This document shows, piece by piece, positions 22,457 to 33,029 of a DNA stretch of 64,000 bases. Below the pieces are notes generated by a model. It ran no database searches, was not told the origin of the DNA, and saw nothing but the letters and a program-made list of their open reading frames with translations. Source of the stretch: Alitta virens (lineage: Eukaryota > Annelida > Polychaeta > Phyllodocida > Nereididae); NCBI GenBank assembly GCA_932294295.1, contig OW028573.1:55137829-55201828 (forward strand), read 5' to 3'. Made by a program: the position numbers and the translations under genes. Each line of letters starts with the position of its first letter. The first letter of the stretch is position 1.

Positions 22457-23261
22457 GGTCAATCCATTTGAATTCACCGAAAGCTCCCCAGGTCACCATC
22501 TCAAAAAATTAACATTTGTAGGTCTATATAATTAATGGAAAAATCCAAAATTTCAGTGTCAATTGTTTAGAAGATACAGCAATTTGAAATTTTATTGATT
22601 TTTTTTTCGGTAAAGCAAAACAGCATGAATTTCCAAGTTCAGACATCCATATCTCTCTTATTTTTCTTAAGGTAGGCATGAAATGTTGTACCTAAGGTAA
22701 AAAAGCTGTATTTAATCCATGTATGCTGTTACATCAGGGCTATTGGTGATATATTTCAAGCTGTAATGCTCTGAAAATGGGCAAAATGAGAAAATTTGCA
22801 AAACGAGACTTGATTTTTTGCAGGGCTGTGTGGAATCTATGCAAGAATAAGAGCTCATATATATTTTCTTGCTTCTTATGGTAGTTTTAAACAGACAAAT
22901 AATATACAATTGTGAAAAAAGCCCTTTATTCTATTGTAATTTTGACCAACAAGAGAGTTCACCATCACTTCCATATTTCTTTCCCAATATCACACACATC
23001 TAGTGGTCCTCTGGTAAAAATATCATTATGGTGGTCAGATTCCTTCATATTTTTATAAATTTTTCCAAAATCGATCTTTATATATTAAAAAAATAAGTCT
23101 TTTTGATTTCTTAATATTTGCATAAAGTTTTGAAAAGTTAAATTTATCTGACCTGAATTTTTGGATTTTTCCATTGATTATATAGTCCTACAACTGGTAT
23201 TTTTTCCAAAATTTTTCCTGCGAAGTTTGTCTGAATTTTGTTGAATTCATATGGATTGACC
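22457..23261. mobile_element. TIR transposon (about 805 bp) inserted in copy A only
   Basis: Ends are GGTCAATCCATTTGAATTCA at the left and TGAATTCATATGGATTGACC at the right, inverted with one mismatch in 20. Copy B at about 27,510 has no such sequence and reads straight across ('gaaagatattgatatggcgg'), so B is an empty site. A few extra bases flank the left end (gttt), and I could not fix the target duplication. No transposase frame is present, so it is a non-autonomous element. It must have inserted after the segmental duplication, or been lost cleanly from B. Confidence 0.85.
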
Positions 23262-24021
23262 CTATTGATTTGGTGGTCTCATTAGAAATATTTATCGGGA
23301 TGTATGTGGATATTCCAACTGCATTGACCTATATGGTTCAATAAGGTTTGAATTACAGCATGATAAAATATTTTAATTACATAAAAAGTAGCTGTCTGTA
23401 GACAAGTATTCAGGTAAAGCTCGGTAACTGGCAGCTTGATCATAAACTGTCAGAATATTTCGCATATATTTACTCTGGACCAACGTTTAAGCAGAAACAA
23501 CTTGGAAATATGATGCTAACTCAAATGCCCTGTGTGACCATTTCCTTGTAACTGATTTTATAAATCATCATTTCAGAATACGGAACATGGCCAATTGCCC
23601 ATAATTGACAAGAAAATCACACCCGGGCGGGAAAATCTCTGCCAGGAATGTGTTGAATTTGGCAAGACATTATATTGACTACGTAGAGCCAGGTTTTGCC
23701 TGTATGCTTTGGTAGATAAATTGGCACTGGGCATTCATCTGAAATTCCTTTTTTCTTCTGTAGGAAAGTGTACCAAGTATTTATATATAAGACACAAAAG
23801 TTTATAAATGCTTAATCAAATTGTACAAAAATCTTTCAAAATGTCAGTGTGTGAATCTGGATCCACATAAAGTTCATGGTTTCGTAACATGCAACAATTT
23901 CAGTTCAGCGAAAAGTCCCTAATAATCATGTTGTTGATAATTTTGAGCACCCTAGAATGATGATCTTCCATGCATGATGAATAATAAAAGACACAAAAAA
24001 TAAACAGCATGGATGTATTGT

Positions 24022-24027
24022 TTTATT
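24022..24027 (-). terminator. Poly(A) signal for the copy A terminal exon
   Basis: AATAAA on the minus strand, about 190 bases downstream of the stop of the candidate exon ending at 24,218. It is conserved in copy B at 28,271-28,276. Confidence 0.4.
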
Positions 24028-24217
24028 GGTTGACCCTTTTGCTCTGTGTACATCAAAAAAGTACCCACATACTATTGAGGTGAAACTGGTGTTTCAGAGT
24101 GACGAAAGTTCTCAGAATACAAAGTGACTGGGAGAACGTGCTCTGTTTTAATGCGTGTAACTTGATGAGTTCACATACCAATTGTCATGTAATCCACTGG
24201 CCTGAGTGGTATCTTGT

Positions 24218-24361
24218 TCACAATGAATTAGTTTTCTTAGACTTGTTTTTCCGAGACTCTTTCCCTGAAGCGAACGTTTTGGTCCATAAGAAATCCAAGA
24301 AATGTGAGAACGGTAGTAAAGCCATTCGAACACCATTCATCAGACAGTTATCTGTAGCCAT
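24218..24361 (-). CDS. Candidate last exon of an unidentified host gene (copy A)
   Basis: On the minus strand an acceptor-like tract (gctgtctttag, ending at 24,362) leads directly into a 47-codon frame from ATGGCTACAG to TGA. The peptide begins MATDNCLMNGVRMALLPF, continues with a hydrophobic SHFLDFLW segment and ends in a basic tail (KESRKNKSKKTNSL). An AATAAA lies about 190 bases further on. The frame may continue from an upstream exon rather than start at this ATG. I do not recognise the protein. The segment is duplicated at 28,444-28,611, where a one-base length difference breaks this frame. Confidence 0.35.
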   Translation of the reverse strand: MATDNCLMNGVRMALLPFSHFLDFLWTKTFASGKESRKNKSKKTNSL

Positions 24362-24565
24362 CTAAAGACAGCTTTGATCCACCTTTATACGATAACCATA
24401 ATTAACTACACATTTTTAAAGGAGTTGTTATGCTACACAAATTAGACTAATGTGCTACATGTATAAGCTCTTTAAATGTTTTATGCCTCTTTTTTCAAAT
24501 GAAATGCCACAAATCTTATTGTCTGTATCATATAATACTTAAGTTTAGTTTCTTTGGTACTAGAA

Positions 24566-24663
24566 CCCAGATAGCATTCCAAATAGGGCCATCGCCGTTT
24601 CTACAACCTTTTGATGTGGTTGACATTGTGCCGATGTCAATACGATTTGGAATGCTATCTGGG
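24566..24663. mobile_element. 98-bp MITE, copy in duplication A
   Basis: Bounded by CCCAGATAGCATTCCAAAT and its inverse ATTTGGAATGCTATCTGGG. The body has short self-complementary words (gccgatgtc, gacattgtgcc). The same element sits at 28,820-28,917 in copy B, so it inserted before the duplication. It is related to the larger element at 9,047-9,487. Confidence 0.85.
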
Positions 24664-24879
24664 AATGGGATTTAAACATTTGTGAATTATACATGCAGTA
24701 CGGCTTTTTGGAGTGCCAGATTTTAATCAACTGTGAACTATCAGAAAATGGTGTATTTCAATATATGTGCGGTTAACACACGTTTGATTTTGAAATGAAG
24801 TTGTGATACTGTACTAATTGGGTAGGTGAATTAATTAGAAGTGGGTAAACAACAGGGCAAGTAGTGTAGTGTCTCGATA

Positions 24880-25735
24880 GGGGAGACAGGGGCCCGCCCT
24901 TTGGGACACTGGGTACATTGGGACACCTTCTATATCTGGATAAGAAACAAAAGAAGAAATCCGAGACTGGCCTTAAATTAAAGTAAGGGAACCTTTTCAA
25001 TTTTCTGTGGAAACCATCAAAAGAAGGTGTTTTTAAGTCTGAAGCAAAATTTGCATTCACAATTTCGAACCCTAGTTCTCCTTGGAAAAGTGCACAGCCG
25101 TAGTGTCATACTTTGCCTAATTTCGACAAGATCATACCCATAGTTTGTAAGCGCCTTTGGTAGAGATTTGATTAAGCATAGCAGCAATCTCACATGGCAT
25201 GAACGGAAGAGTGGTCATTTGGTTCTTCTAAAAACTATTGCATGGGGAACATTGGGACAGTCAGGGCAGGGTACACAGGGACAGTGTCCAAAAAATTGTG
25301 AAAACCAAAAATACAAATCCTTAGAGGCCCAGTTACAGTGACCCTGACCTCATGACAAGAGGGTTTGATGTTAGTTAGTTAGTGTTATTGTTTAACGCCT
25401 CATCAGCACCTGAGTGGGCTATGTAGAGGCTCTCTAGGGTAAGATTGATTATCTATAGTTGGTAGTAGAAACCAGAAGCATGTAAAAAATCAATAATTGT
25501 CTGCGTTGGATAGCTGGAGCAGCTTCTGCAATGCACACTGTCCTGTTTTAGCCACTGGGGATAGAGGACTTCACCCCAAGTGTTTCCACCCTCGCCGCGT
25601 GGAGGCCCAGGACCTTCGAGGGCACAGGAGGGTTTGATGTGATGTTGCGGGAAAAGGCTGTTAGTCAGACTGCCATGCATTCAATATTATATTCATGTAT
25701 TTCCAGGTATTTGAATATGGTAATAATTTGGTCAA
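24880..25735. mobile_element. GGGGAGAC-end transposon, right-truncated by the duplication
   Basis: The left end GGGGAGACAGGGGCC preceded by TA matches the inverse of the right end at 30,310-30,330, but no right end exists in copy A. The homology with copy B stops at about 25,735, inside the element. Its interior carries the phrases 'gggtacattgggaca' and 'acattgggacagtcagggca'. Small minus-strand ORFs here (24,773-25,060; mate 29,026-29,283) have no domain. Confidence 0.7.
25371..25627 (-). mobile_element. SINE/LINE-tail insertion with 12-bp target duplication
   Basis: The insert is flanked by perfect copies of 'gagggtttgatg' (25,359-25,370 and 25,628-25,639). Copy B at about 29,580 has the site once, uninterrupted. 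Read on the minus strand the insert ends GGCGTTAAACAATAAC followed by an AACT run, a typical retroposon tail. The 5' part has no clear tRNA boxes, so it is a 5'-truncated SINE or LINE. Confidence 0.85.
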
Positions 25736-25967
25736 AATCGGTCAAGACTTAACGAATTTGTGGCCATATTTCTGTTTGAATGAGGAAAGAGAAAGTGAAA
25801 GTGCTTTGAAGTGACTGCGCGCTCTGATATGACCAATGACCATTACGGACAACTTTTATTTTTCAAAATTATCTTTAGATATCATATGTAGTCAAAATCC
25901 AGTTTTTTTTTTTGTGAATAGTGTATCATTGGTGAAGCTGTGGTCCTAGTGTGCAAAGTGAAAGTAA

Positions 25968-26112
25968 AACTGCTCAGCCAGAAGTAGTCTGTACATATTT
26001 AAATTAGGGATAGTGGATCACATTTTATTATAATTAGGGATGGTGGATCACAATAAATACCACATGGGTTGTTCCTAATAGGTTTTCTATGAGGAACACA
26101 ACCAAGTGTGGG
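25968..26112 (+). repeat. Dispersed repeat between duplication copies (mate 52,295-52,440)
   Basis: Shares 'atatttaaattagggata', 'gtggatcaca' and 'ttttctatgaggaacaca' with 52,295-52,440 in the same orientation. This copy contains a local duplication of 'attagggat.gtggatcaca'. The family is unassigned. Confidence 0.75.
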
Positions 26113-26783
26113 ATATTGCATGAATATGCGATGTATATATTAATATTATAAAGGTAGAGGTAAAAGTGTAATTCACTTAATCATGACACCGCTACTCTAT
26201 AAGGTGAGTGAATAAATGGAACACGCCAGCTGTCCTGTTCAACCATGAGTCTTTCTCAGTTCAGGGGAGTACACAGCCCACCACACAGTGTAATCTGCAC
26301 TGGGCTAACACTGAACAATGACACTGGCCAATGCTTTGTAGAGCAAAGAGTTACAGAGGATCTGCTTAGTTTTTCCATGCCAATACTTTGGTCTTTGTGC
26401 TTTTGTTTTGTGTGAATGAGGACAAATGTCTTCCTGCAGGGATACCTGGAGGCTCTTCGTCCATAAATTTTGTTCTCTTACACACATCTCTTCTGAGAAC
26501 TTGCTGACCATCACAATCTTGTTGTGAATAAGCTAGAATACATGTCACCTGTGCATTTTAAATATATATCTATGCATTCCAGACAGTTTGTTTCTGGTGT
26601 TGGCATCATACCTTGTTACGGTAATATCTTCACTCCTATAGCACTGCACATTATTCATGAATAGGTATCAATCTCTCACCTTGACGTACTCACAGGTGCT
26701 TCATTTGCTATATGTGATAGAACTGTTGTGTTGATCGTGGCTGAGGTATCAAGTACATTCCAGTTTTTGTGCTAAATTCCATG

Positions 26784-26944
26784 TAAGGATTCGTGTTTGC
26801 CGGTTCATGGTTGCTGCAGGCGTCAGTAGGTAAGAGCAAAATATGTGGACAAGATGACTGTGCTCATGTGACATTATTATTTTGCATTACAGAAGTTACT
26901 GCAAATTGCCTTCTAATGATAATATTATAACTCTATGACAGACG
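26784..26944. mobile_element. About 160-bp insertion present only in copy B
   Basis: Copy A reads 'aattccatgttatataatat' straight through at about 21,970-21,995. Copy B has about 160 extra bases between 'ccatg' and 'ttatat'. I saw no inverted ends or tRNA boxes. It could equally be a deletion in A. Confidence 0.6.
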
Positions 26945-28443
26945 TTATATAATATATATTTTTCATTCTTGGAAAGTAGTCTTGTCATTTTTCTGAACAT
27001 GAAACTGCAAAGGAAATTTCCAACTAAATTAATCGAAATCATAATGCAACTTTGAAAGAAACTCTTGTTGATGCAATCCTGTGTCTACCTACACTTGTCA
27101 TAATAAGGCATGGAAACCTAGGTAGGTCAAATGACCTGTTGAAAGCATTCCAAACAGCAGATAGTTTGGTTTCATGTAACTGTCGATTTCATTGTGACTG
27201 TACTTAGAACACTGTCCATTTGCTGCTTTCTGGAGGCTCCTTTCCTACAAGATATTTGATCGCACCCAACTTTGCAATGAGTAACTATTAACAGGTTTCC
27301 TAGTGGTGTATCTAGTGGTGTAGCCTAGACAGAAGACAATGACCTATGTATGCCCATATGACAATTTTGGCTATAACGCAATAGGTTAGTTACACACGGC
27401 ACATGTGCATTTCTCAGATGATAATGGTATGAAGGTGTCTGCCCTGAAAATGCCCTGAAAATGCCCTGAAAATGCATTAAAACGACTTCAGAAGATTGAG
27501 TTATTAGAAAGATATTGATATGGCGGTCCCATTAGAAATATTTGTCAGGATGTATGTGGATATCCAACTGCATTGAGCTATATGGTTCAATAAGGTTTGA
27601 ATTACAGCATGATAAAATATTTTACCTATATAAAAAGTAGCTGTCTATAGGCAAGTTTTCACGTAAAGCTTGGTAACTGGCAGCTTGATCATAAACTGTC
27701 AGAATATTTCGCATATATTTACTCTGGACCAATTTTTAAGCAGAAACAACTTTGAAATATGATACCAACTCTAATGCCCTATGTGACCATTTCCTTGTAA
27801 CGGAGTTTATAAATCATCATTTCAGAATACGGAACATGGCCAATTGCCCATAATTGACAAGAAAATTACACCCGGGCGGGAAAATCTCTGCCAGGAACGT
27901 GTTGAATTTGGCAAGACATTATTTTGACTAAGTAGAGCCAGGTTTTGCCTATATGCTTTGGTAGATAAATTGGCACTGAGCATTCATCTGAAATTCCTTC
28001 TTTTTCCTGTAGGAAAGTGTACCAAGTATTTATATATAAGACACAAAATTTTATAAATGTTTAATCAAATCATACAAAAGTCTTTCAAAATGTCAGTGTG
28101 TGAATCTGGATCCACATAAAGTTCATGGTTTCATAACATGCAACCATGTCAGTTCAGTGAAGAGTCCCTAATAATTATGTTGTTGATAATTTTGGGCACC
28201 CAGGAACAATGACCTTCCATGCATGATGAATAAGAAAAGACACAAAAAATAATGAGCATGGATGTATTGTTTTATTGGTTGACCCTTTTGATCTGTGTAC
28301 ATCAAAAAAGTACTCACATACTATTGAGGTGAAACTGGATTGTGTCAGAGTGACGAAAGTTCTCAGAATACAAAGTGACTGGGAGAACGTGCTCTGTTTT
28401 AATGCGTGTAACTTGATGAGGTCACATAACAATTATCATGTAA

Positions 28444-28611
28444 TCAACCAGCCTGAGTGCTGTCTTGTTCACAATAAAATAGTTTTCTTAGTCTTGTTTT
28501 TCCAAGACTCTTTCCCGGAGAGCCATTTATGGTCCATAAGAAATCCAAGAAATGTGAGAACGGTAGTAAAGCCATTCGAACACCATTCATCAGACAGTTA
28601 TCTGTAGCCAT
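28444..28611 (-). pseudogene. Duplicated candidate last exon (copy B), frame-disrupted
   Basis: Begins with the same MATDNCLMNGVRMALLPF peptide behind an acceptor-like site (tgtcttcag). After SHFLDFLWT the frame differs from copy A because the DNA is one base shorter, and the basic tail is replaced by a different sequence that stops at 28,444. The AATAAA at 28,271-28,276 is kept. Copy A keeps the more plausible C-terminus; I infer that B is the decayed one, but neither is proven to be expressed. Confidence 0.35.
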
Positions 28612-28819
28612 CTGAAGACAACTTTGATCCATCTTTATACGATAACCATAATTAACTACACATTTTTAAAGTAGTTGTTATTCTACAAAAATTTAACTAA
28701 TGTGCTACATGTATAAGCTCTTTAAAGGTTTAATGCCTCTTTTTTCAAAAGAAATGCCTCAAAAATCTTATTTTCTGTATCAAATAAGATACTTAAGTTG
28801 AGCTTCTTTGGTACCAGAA

Positions 28820-28917
28820 CCCAGATAGCATTCCAGATAGGGCCATTGCCGTTTCTACATCCTTTTGACGTAGTCGACATTGTGCCGATTTCAATACGAT
28901 TTGGAATGCTATCTGGG
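28820..28917. mobile_element. 98-bp MITE, copy in duplication B
   Basis: Same ends as 24,566-24,663, with a few substitutions, at the matching position of copy B. Confidence 0.85.
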
Positions 28918-29116
28918 AATGGGATTTAAACATTCGTAAATTATACATACATACGACTTTTTGGAGTGGCAGATTTTAATCAACTGTGAACTATCAGGAA
29001 ATAGTGTATTTCAATATATGTGCGGTTAACACACGTTTGATTTTGAAATGAAGTTGTGATGCTGTACTAATTGGGTAGGTGAATTAATTAGAAGTGGGTA
29101 AAAAACAGTGCAAGTA

Positions 29117-30330
29117 GGGGAGACACTGGGTACATTGAGACACCTTCTATATCTGGATAAAAAACAAAAGAAAAAGTCCAAGACTGGCCTTAAATTGAAG
29201 TAAGGGAACCTTTTCAATTTTCTGTGCAAACCATCAAGATCAAGAGAAGGTGTTTTTAAGTCTGAATTAAAACTTGCATTCACACTTTCGAACCCTAGTG
29301 CTTCTTAGGAAAGTGCACGGCCATAGTGTCATACTTTGTCTAATTTCTGCAAGGTCATACTCATGGTACGTAAAAGTCTTTTGGTAGAGATTTGATAAGC
29401 ATAGCAGTAATCTCACATGGCATGAACAGAAGAGTAGTCGTGTGGTTCTCTAAAAACTACTGCGTGGAGAACATTGGGACAGTCAGGGCAGGGTACACAG
29501 GGACAGTATCCAAAAAATTGTGAAAACCAAAAATACAAATCCTTAGAGGCCCAGTTACAGTGACCCTGACCTCATGACGAGAGGGTTTGACGTGATGTTG
29601 CGGGAAAGGCTGTTAATCAGACTGCCATGCATTCAATATTATATTCATGTATTTCCTGGTATTTGAATGTGGTAATAATTACACAATTCAATGAGTTCAA
29701 GATTTCACAATTTTTAAAAATCCTTAGAGGCCCAGTTACAGTGACCCTGACCTCATGACGAGAGGGTTTGACGTGATGTTGCGGGAAAGGCTGTTAGTCA
29801 GACTGCCATGCATTAAATATTATATTCATGTATTTCCAGGTATTTGAATGTGGTAATAAGTACACAATTCAATGAGTTCAAGATTTCACAATTTTTAAAA
29901 AATGCGTATTTTTTCATCTGATATTAATTATGGCAAATTTCAAATTATGACTGGGACTTGTTTGATTTTTGTTTAACCTAACACTCCTTACAATTTCGAT
30001 GTTATTTAGAAACTGTCGGAAGCATTTAGTATTTCATTGTTTTGACACAATTTATGGATAATTTGATCTTCATTATTTTAAAAAGATGGAAACTTTATTG
30101 TTAAAATTAAATAGTATAAAATATTTTCACCAAATGGTGTGCATCCAAGTCCGATAGGAGATCACTGATCTTATGTTTGTCTTTGTGTGTGCAATAAAAT
30201 AAAGGCACAAATATTGTTGTTTTTAACGTCCCAGTGAACCCCATGTCATACTTGCTTCATTTTTGTTTCTTTTGTGAGATATTCAACCAAATGTTAATAA
30301 TGTCCCAAAGGGTCCCCTCCCCGTCTCCCC
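29117..30330. mobile_element. GGGGAGAC-end TIR transposon (about 1.2 kb)
   Basis: Starts GGGGAGACACTGGG and ends in the inverse 'cccgtctcccc', with TA on each outer side (29,115-29,116 and 30,331-30,332), as expected for a Tc1/mariner-like non-autonomous element. Compared with the copy at 24,880, about 20 bases near the left end have been lost. It contains a local tandem duplication (29,540-29,902). No transposase frame was seen. Confidence 0.7.
29540..29902 (+). repeat. 181-bp tandem duplication inside the transposon
   Basis: Two units starting 'tccttagaggcccagttaca' at 29,540 and 29,721 are almost identical over 181 bp. Only one unit is present in copy A (25,319 onward). Confidence 0.9.
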
Positions 30331-30332
30331 TA

Positions 30333-30984
30333 CTGTATATCCATTGCTGTTGCAGTTAATTAAGATCCAGATAGGTAAGCAATTCCTCTGTTGAATACAT
30401 AAAACAGTTTTTCACACATTTGAAAATAACGAATTGGAATCCCTGGAGAAACTTCAGATTGTTGAAATTCTTGCCATTTTGCTTTTCAATTACCTGCTGC
30501 ACAAAGAAATTTATCCACGCATGTGTGTCAGATTTGAGAGGCTGTGTTTCAATTTGTTCAGCTAATTAGTGAACATTTTCTTAGAATCTAGCCTAATTGA
30601 CACATGTTGGTAGAATTTAGAATTCCAGTGAAAAAAAAAGAAAATTATTTTAATAGCAAGAACGCTGACACTTGCAAGGGAAAACTTTGCCGATAACAGG
30701 CATGCCTCATGTTGCATTTCAAAAAGGCAAATTGCTGAACGCTTCATAAGCCACGAAGCAGTGAACAGCCCTGTTGGTTTGCCTTTTGGTATGCCATAAG
30801 CTCTTCATTTTAACATGCCAATGCCTTTTTGGCCACCCAAGCCTCAATCTAATTGAGAATTACATGCAAACTAGAATGTTAAATACTTTATCTTTAAAAT
30901 TGAATTTACAAATATCTAGCTCTAACAAGGCTACATATTATGAAGTCGTTCCGCCAAAACATTCAAATGCAGCGGCCATACATT
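30333..30984. other. No recognisable feature
   Basis: AT-rich sequence, possibly the degraded 5' part of the LINE remnant that follows. Confidence 0.4.
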
Positions 30985-31720
30985 CTATGTAATGCTATAA
31001 ATAATATGATTGACAACTGCATTTTCCCGGAACCACTCAAAGAAAGCCGAGGTATCACCAATTTACAAAGCCAAATTAAGACTCTCTTGAACGAATTATA
31101 GGCCAGTGGGCATCTAGACATGCCTATCCAAAATTTTTGAAACCACAATGGCAAAAAAAATGCATCCCTAACTTGGAATTCTGTTACAAATACGACAAAA
31201 AAAAGCTTTAGGACTTCTCGAAGTTAATTGTCTGGTGGAAGTTTGTATCTTGGTTCAATGACAATTTGATGAAGGTCGATGTCTCTAAATTTCAATTTGT
31301 GCTGTTGTGTCCAAATAGAAATAAAGATATTCAAGATAACTATGGTCATATTGAAAATATGACATTAAAAGTCGGGAAGGTGCCAAGATACTTGGCGTTT
31401 ATGTTGATCGAAATATTAATTTCAACACACAAATAAAACAAAAATGCAAAAAGCAGATGCCAAGCTTCAGGCCTTAAAGCGCCTATCAAACTACCTTACC
31501 GAGGAATGTAAACTGATTGTGTTGAGAAGTTTTATTGTATCTCACTAACTCAAGAGAAAAGTGTCATAAAAGAAATGTAAAAATGCCTACACGGCATAAG
31601 TTCTAGCTACATGATGGACATTTTCAACATTTAAGGGCCAAAATTGTGGAATAGTTTGAATAAGGAGGTTAAATTAAGCAAGAATTTGAATGTACCAAAA
31701 ACTAACCTGTCCAAGTACAA
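30985..31720 (+). pseudogene. LINE reverse transcriptase remnant with internal losses
   Basis: One frame gives INNMIDNCIFPEPLKE and the next AEVSPIYKAKLRLS, the conserved 'FP..LK.A.V.PI.K' block of the RT N-terminal half. About 600 bp later the C-terminal GPKLWNSLNKEVK block appears (31,640 onward). The middle is frameshifted and too short for a full RT. It is a dead CR1/Jockey-like element. Confidence 0.75.
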
Positions 31721-31854
31721 AGGTATGCGGTGCAAATGTGCCTCTTGCAGAAAGGCCCGACTTCTTTTTTTTAAGTGCTTCACTTGTTTTTATTATTATT
31801 ATTTTATTTCCTTTACTGATGATATGTATCCTTTTGTTCACCTGCTTTTACGGG

Positions 31855-32195
31855 TAGACGCCCAGTGGTTAAGGCATTGGACTAGTACGTGCAAGGTCGT
31901 GGGTTCAATCCCAGCCACAGCATGGAGGAACCGAGCAGATCCTCCTTGAACCACTGCTTCACTCCACCCAGTGCAAATGGGTACTTGGCTACAGGCAGTG
32001 ATGGTAATTGTAGAGGGCATTGACCCTAAATGCGCCCTTACGGCTGCAGGTTGGGCGTATGGTCCCCAGGGAGTTGAAAAATGCTTGAACAGGCCTGCCA
32101 GTGGTGTAAATTGTGATGTCGGCAGAGCTCGATATACATCGAAACTTACGTTTACATATTTCAGGATTTATTACTGTATGCTCAACTAATACTGT
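31855..32195 (+). mobile_element. tRNA-derived SINE
   Basis: An A-box-like 'acgcccagtggttaaggcat' at about 31,859 is followed by a B-box-like 'gggttcaatccc' about 35 bases later, the internal RNA polymerase III promoter of a tRNA-derived SINE. Behind it comes 'ccacccagtgcaaatgggta', a body I associate with SINEs of marine deuterostomes. The 3' boundary and target duplication are unclear. A diverged relative lies inverted at 54,675-54,857. Confidence 0.75.
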
Positions 32196-32895
32196 TGTGG
32201 CCTTGGGGGTTTTAAGCCAGTTTTTCAGAAATATTGAAAGTGCTGCAAGACTGAACATAAGATGCAGATTGTACAGTATTGTATAATGCGCACAAAAATG
32301 TCACACATTATGACAAATGTTTTCTCCGAGAATGTGTACATAGAGCCTCTCAGGCAAATGGCCGCTGGAGAGATGATGCTTGTGTTTACTGTCATGACAA
32401 ATGGAGTGACCATCAGTGCATTCCACAGTAACTAACATTATCTTTAGCAAAACATACAGTACAGGTATAAATATGTCTGCAACACTGGGCTAGCATACAC
32501 GTATATATGCCTTTCTGTCTTTGTATAGTAGCTAAATGAAGAGTAATGAAGTAGATGTTGCTCATTGAGATTGAAATGTGTACTGTCATCACTATTTGAA
32601 TTAATAATTGCAAATTAACATAGGTTGACATTTACTGAATATGAATTAATCAAATTGCTGGTGAATAATTTATATGGGATCAGGTTAAGGTTGTTATATC
32701 ATTCAAATTTTATTCTGAAATCATAGGACACAATTTACCAGTTTTGCTGGATTACAAACAGAGGCTCTGGTGAATGGTGCCAAATAGGGAACTATCATTG
32801 GTGCATATCTCCAGCTCAGGAACACCTGTGTTCTAAATAAGTATCTGTATAGATCATCCCTTGAAAGCGTAATCCACGCTTTATAACATCGAAGT
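32196..32895. other. No recognisable feature
   Basis: Several short minus-strand ORFs (32,225-32,413; 32,413-32,631) have no motif and look like chance. Confidence 0.45.
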
Positions 32896-32995
32896 TGGAT
32901 TTCAGTCGGCTAAAAGCTTTATAGCTTATGTTTTATTTTTTTGTCTTGCACCTCCGACTATAAATAAAGTTTTATCTTATTATCTTATCTTATTA
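32896..32995 (+). repeat. LINE 3' tail of the (TCTTA)n type
   Basis: Ends 'tataaataaagttttatctt' and continues in ATCTT-like units, as at 8,690-8,712. It directly precedes the next LINE fragment. Confidence 0.55.
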
Positions 32996-33029
32996 CTGTA
33001 ATTCTCTCTTATGTGGATTACCTTTATTT

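Larger units (their letters stand above)
21090..25735 (+). repeat. Segmental duplication, copy A
   Basis: From 'tgcatgaatatgcgatgtat' onward this segment matches 26,114-29,690 in the same order and orientation, roughly 90 percent identical by eye in aligned blocks. Shared landmarks: 'cagttcaggggagtacacag', 'aaggcatggaaacctaggta', 'acacccgggcgggaaaatct', and the 98-bp MITE. Copy A has two extra insertions (22,457-23,261 and 25,371-25,627) not found in copy B. The start-to-start period is about 5.02 kb. The right break lies inside a transposon that is complete only in copy B. Confidence 0.92.
26114..29902 (+). repeat. Segmental duplication, copy B
   Basis: Direct tandem partner of 21,090-25,735. 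It lacks the 805-bp TIR element and the 257-bp retroposon found in A. It has its own extra block of about 160 bp (26,784-26,944), a triplicated 'gccctgaaaat' word near 27,440-27,475 (single in A), and a tandem duplication at its right end (29,540-29,902). Confidence 0.92.

Noticed and set aside
24773..25060. 95-residue minus ORF conserved in both duplication copies
   Set aside because: It spans the end of a TIR transposon, and the copies differ by frame-changing gaps, so conservation reflects DNA duplication rather than coding.
31890..31910. A tRNA gene
   Set aside because: The A and B boxes are present, but the sequence does not fold into a full cloverleaf by eye and runs into a SINE body.
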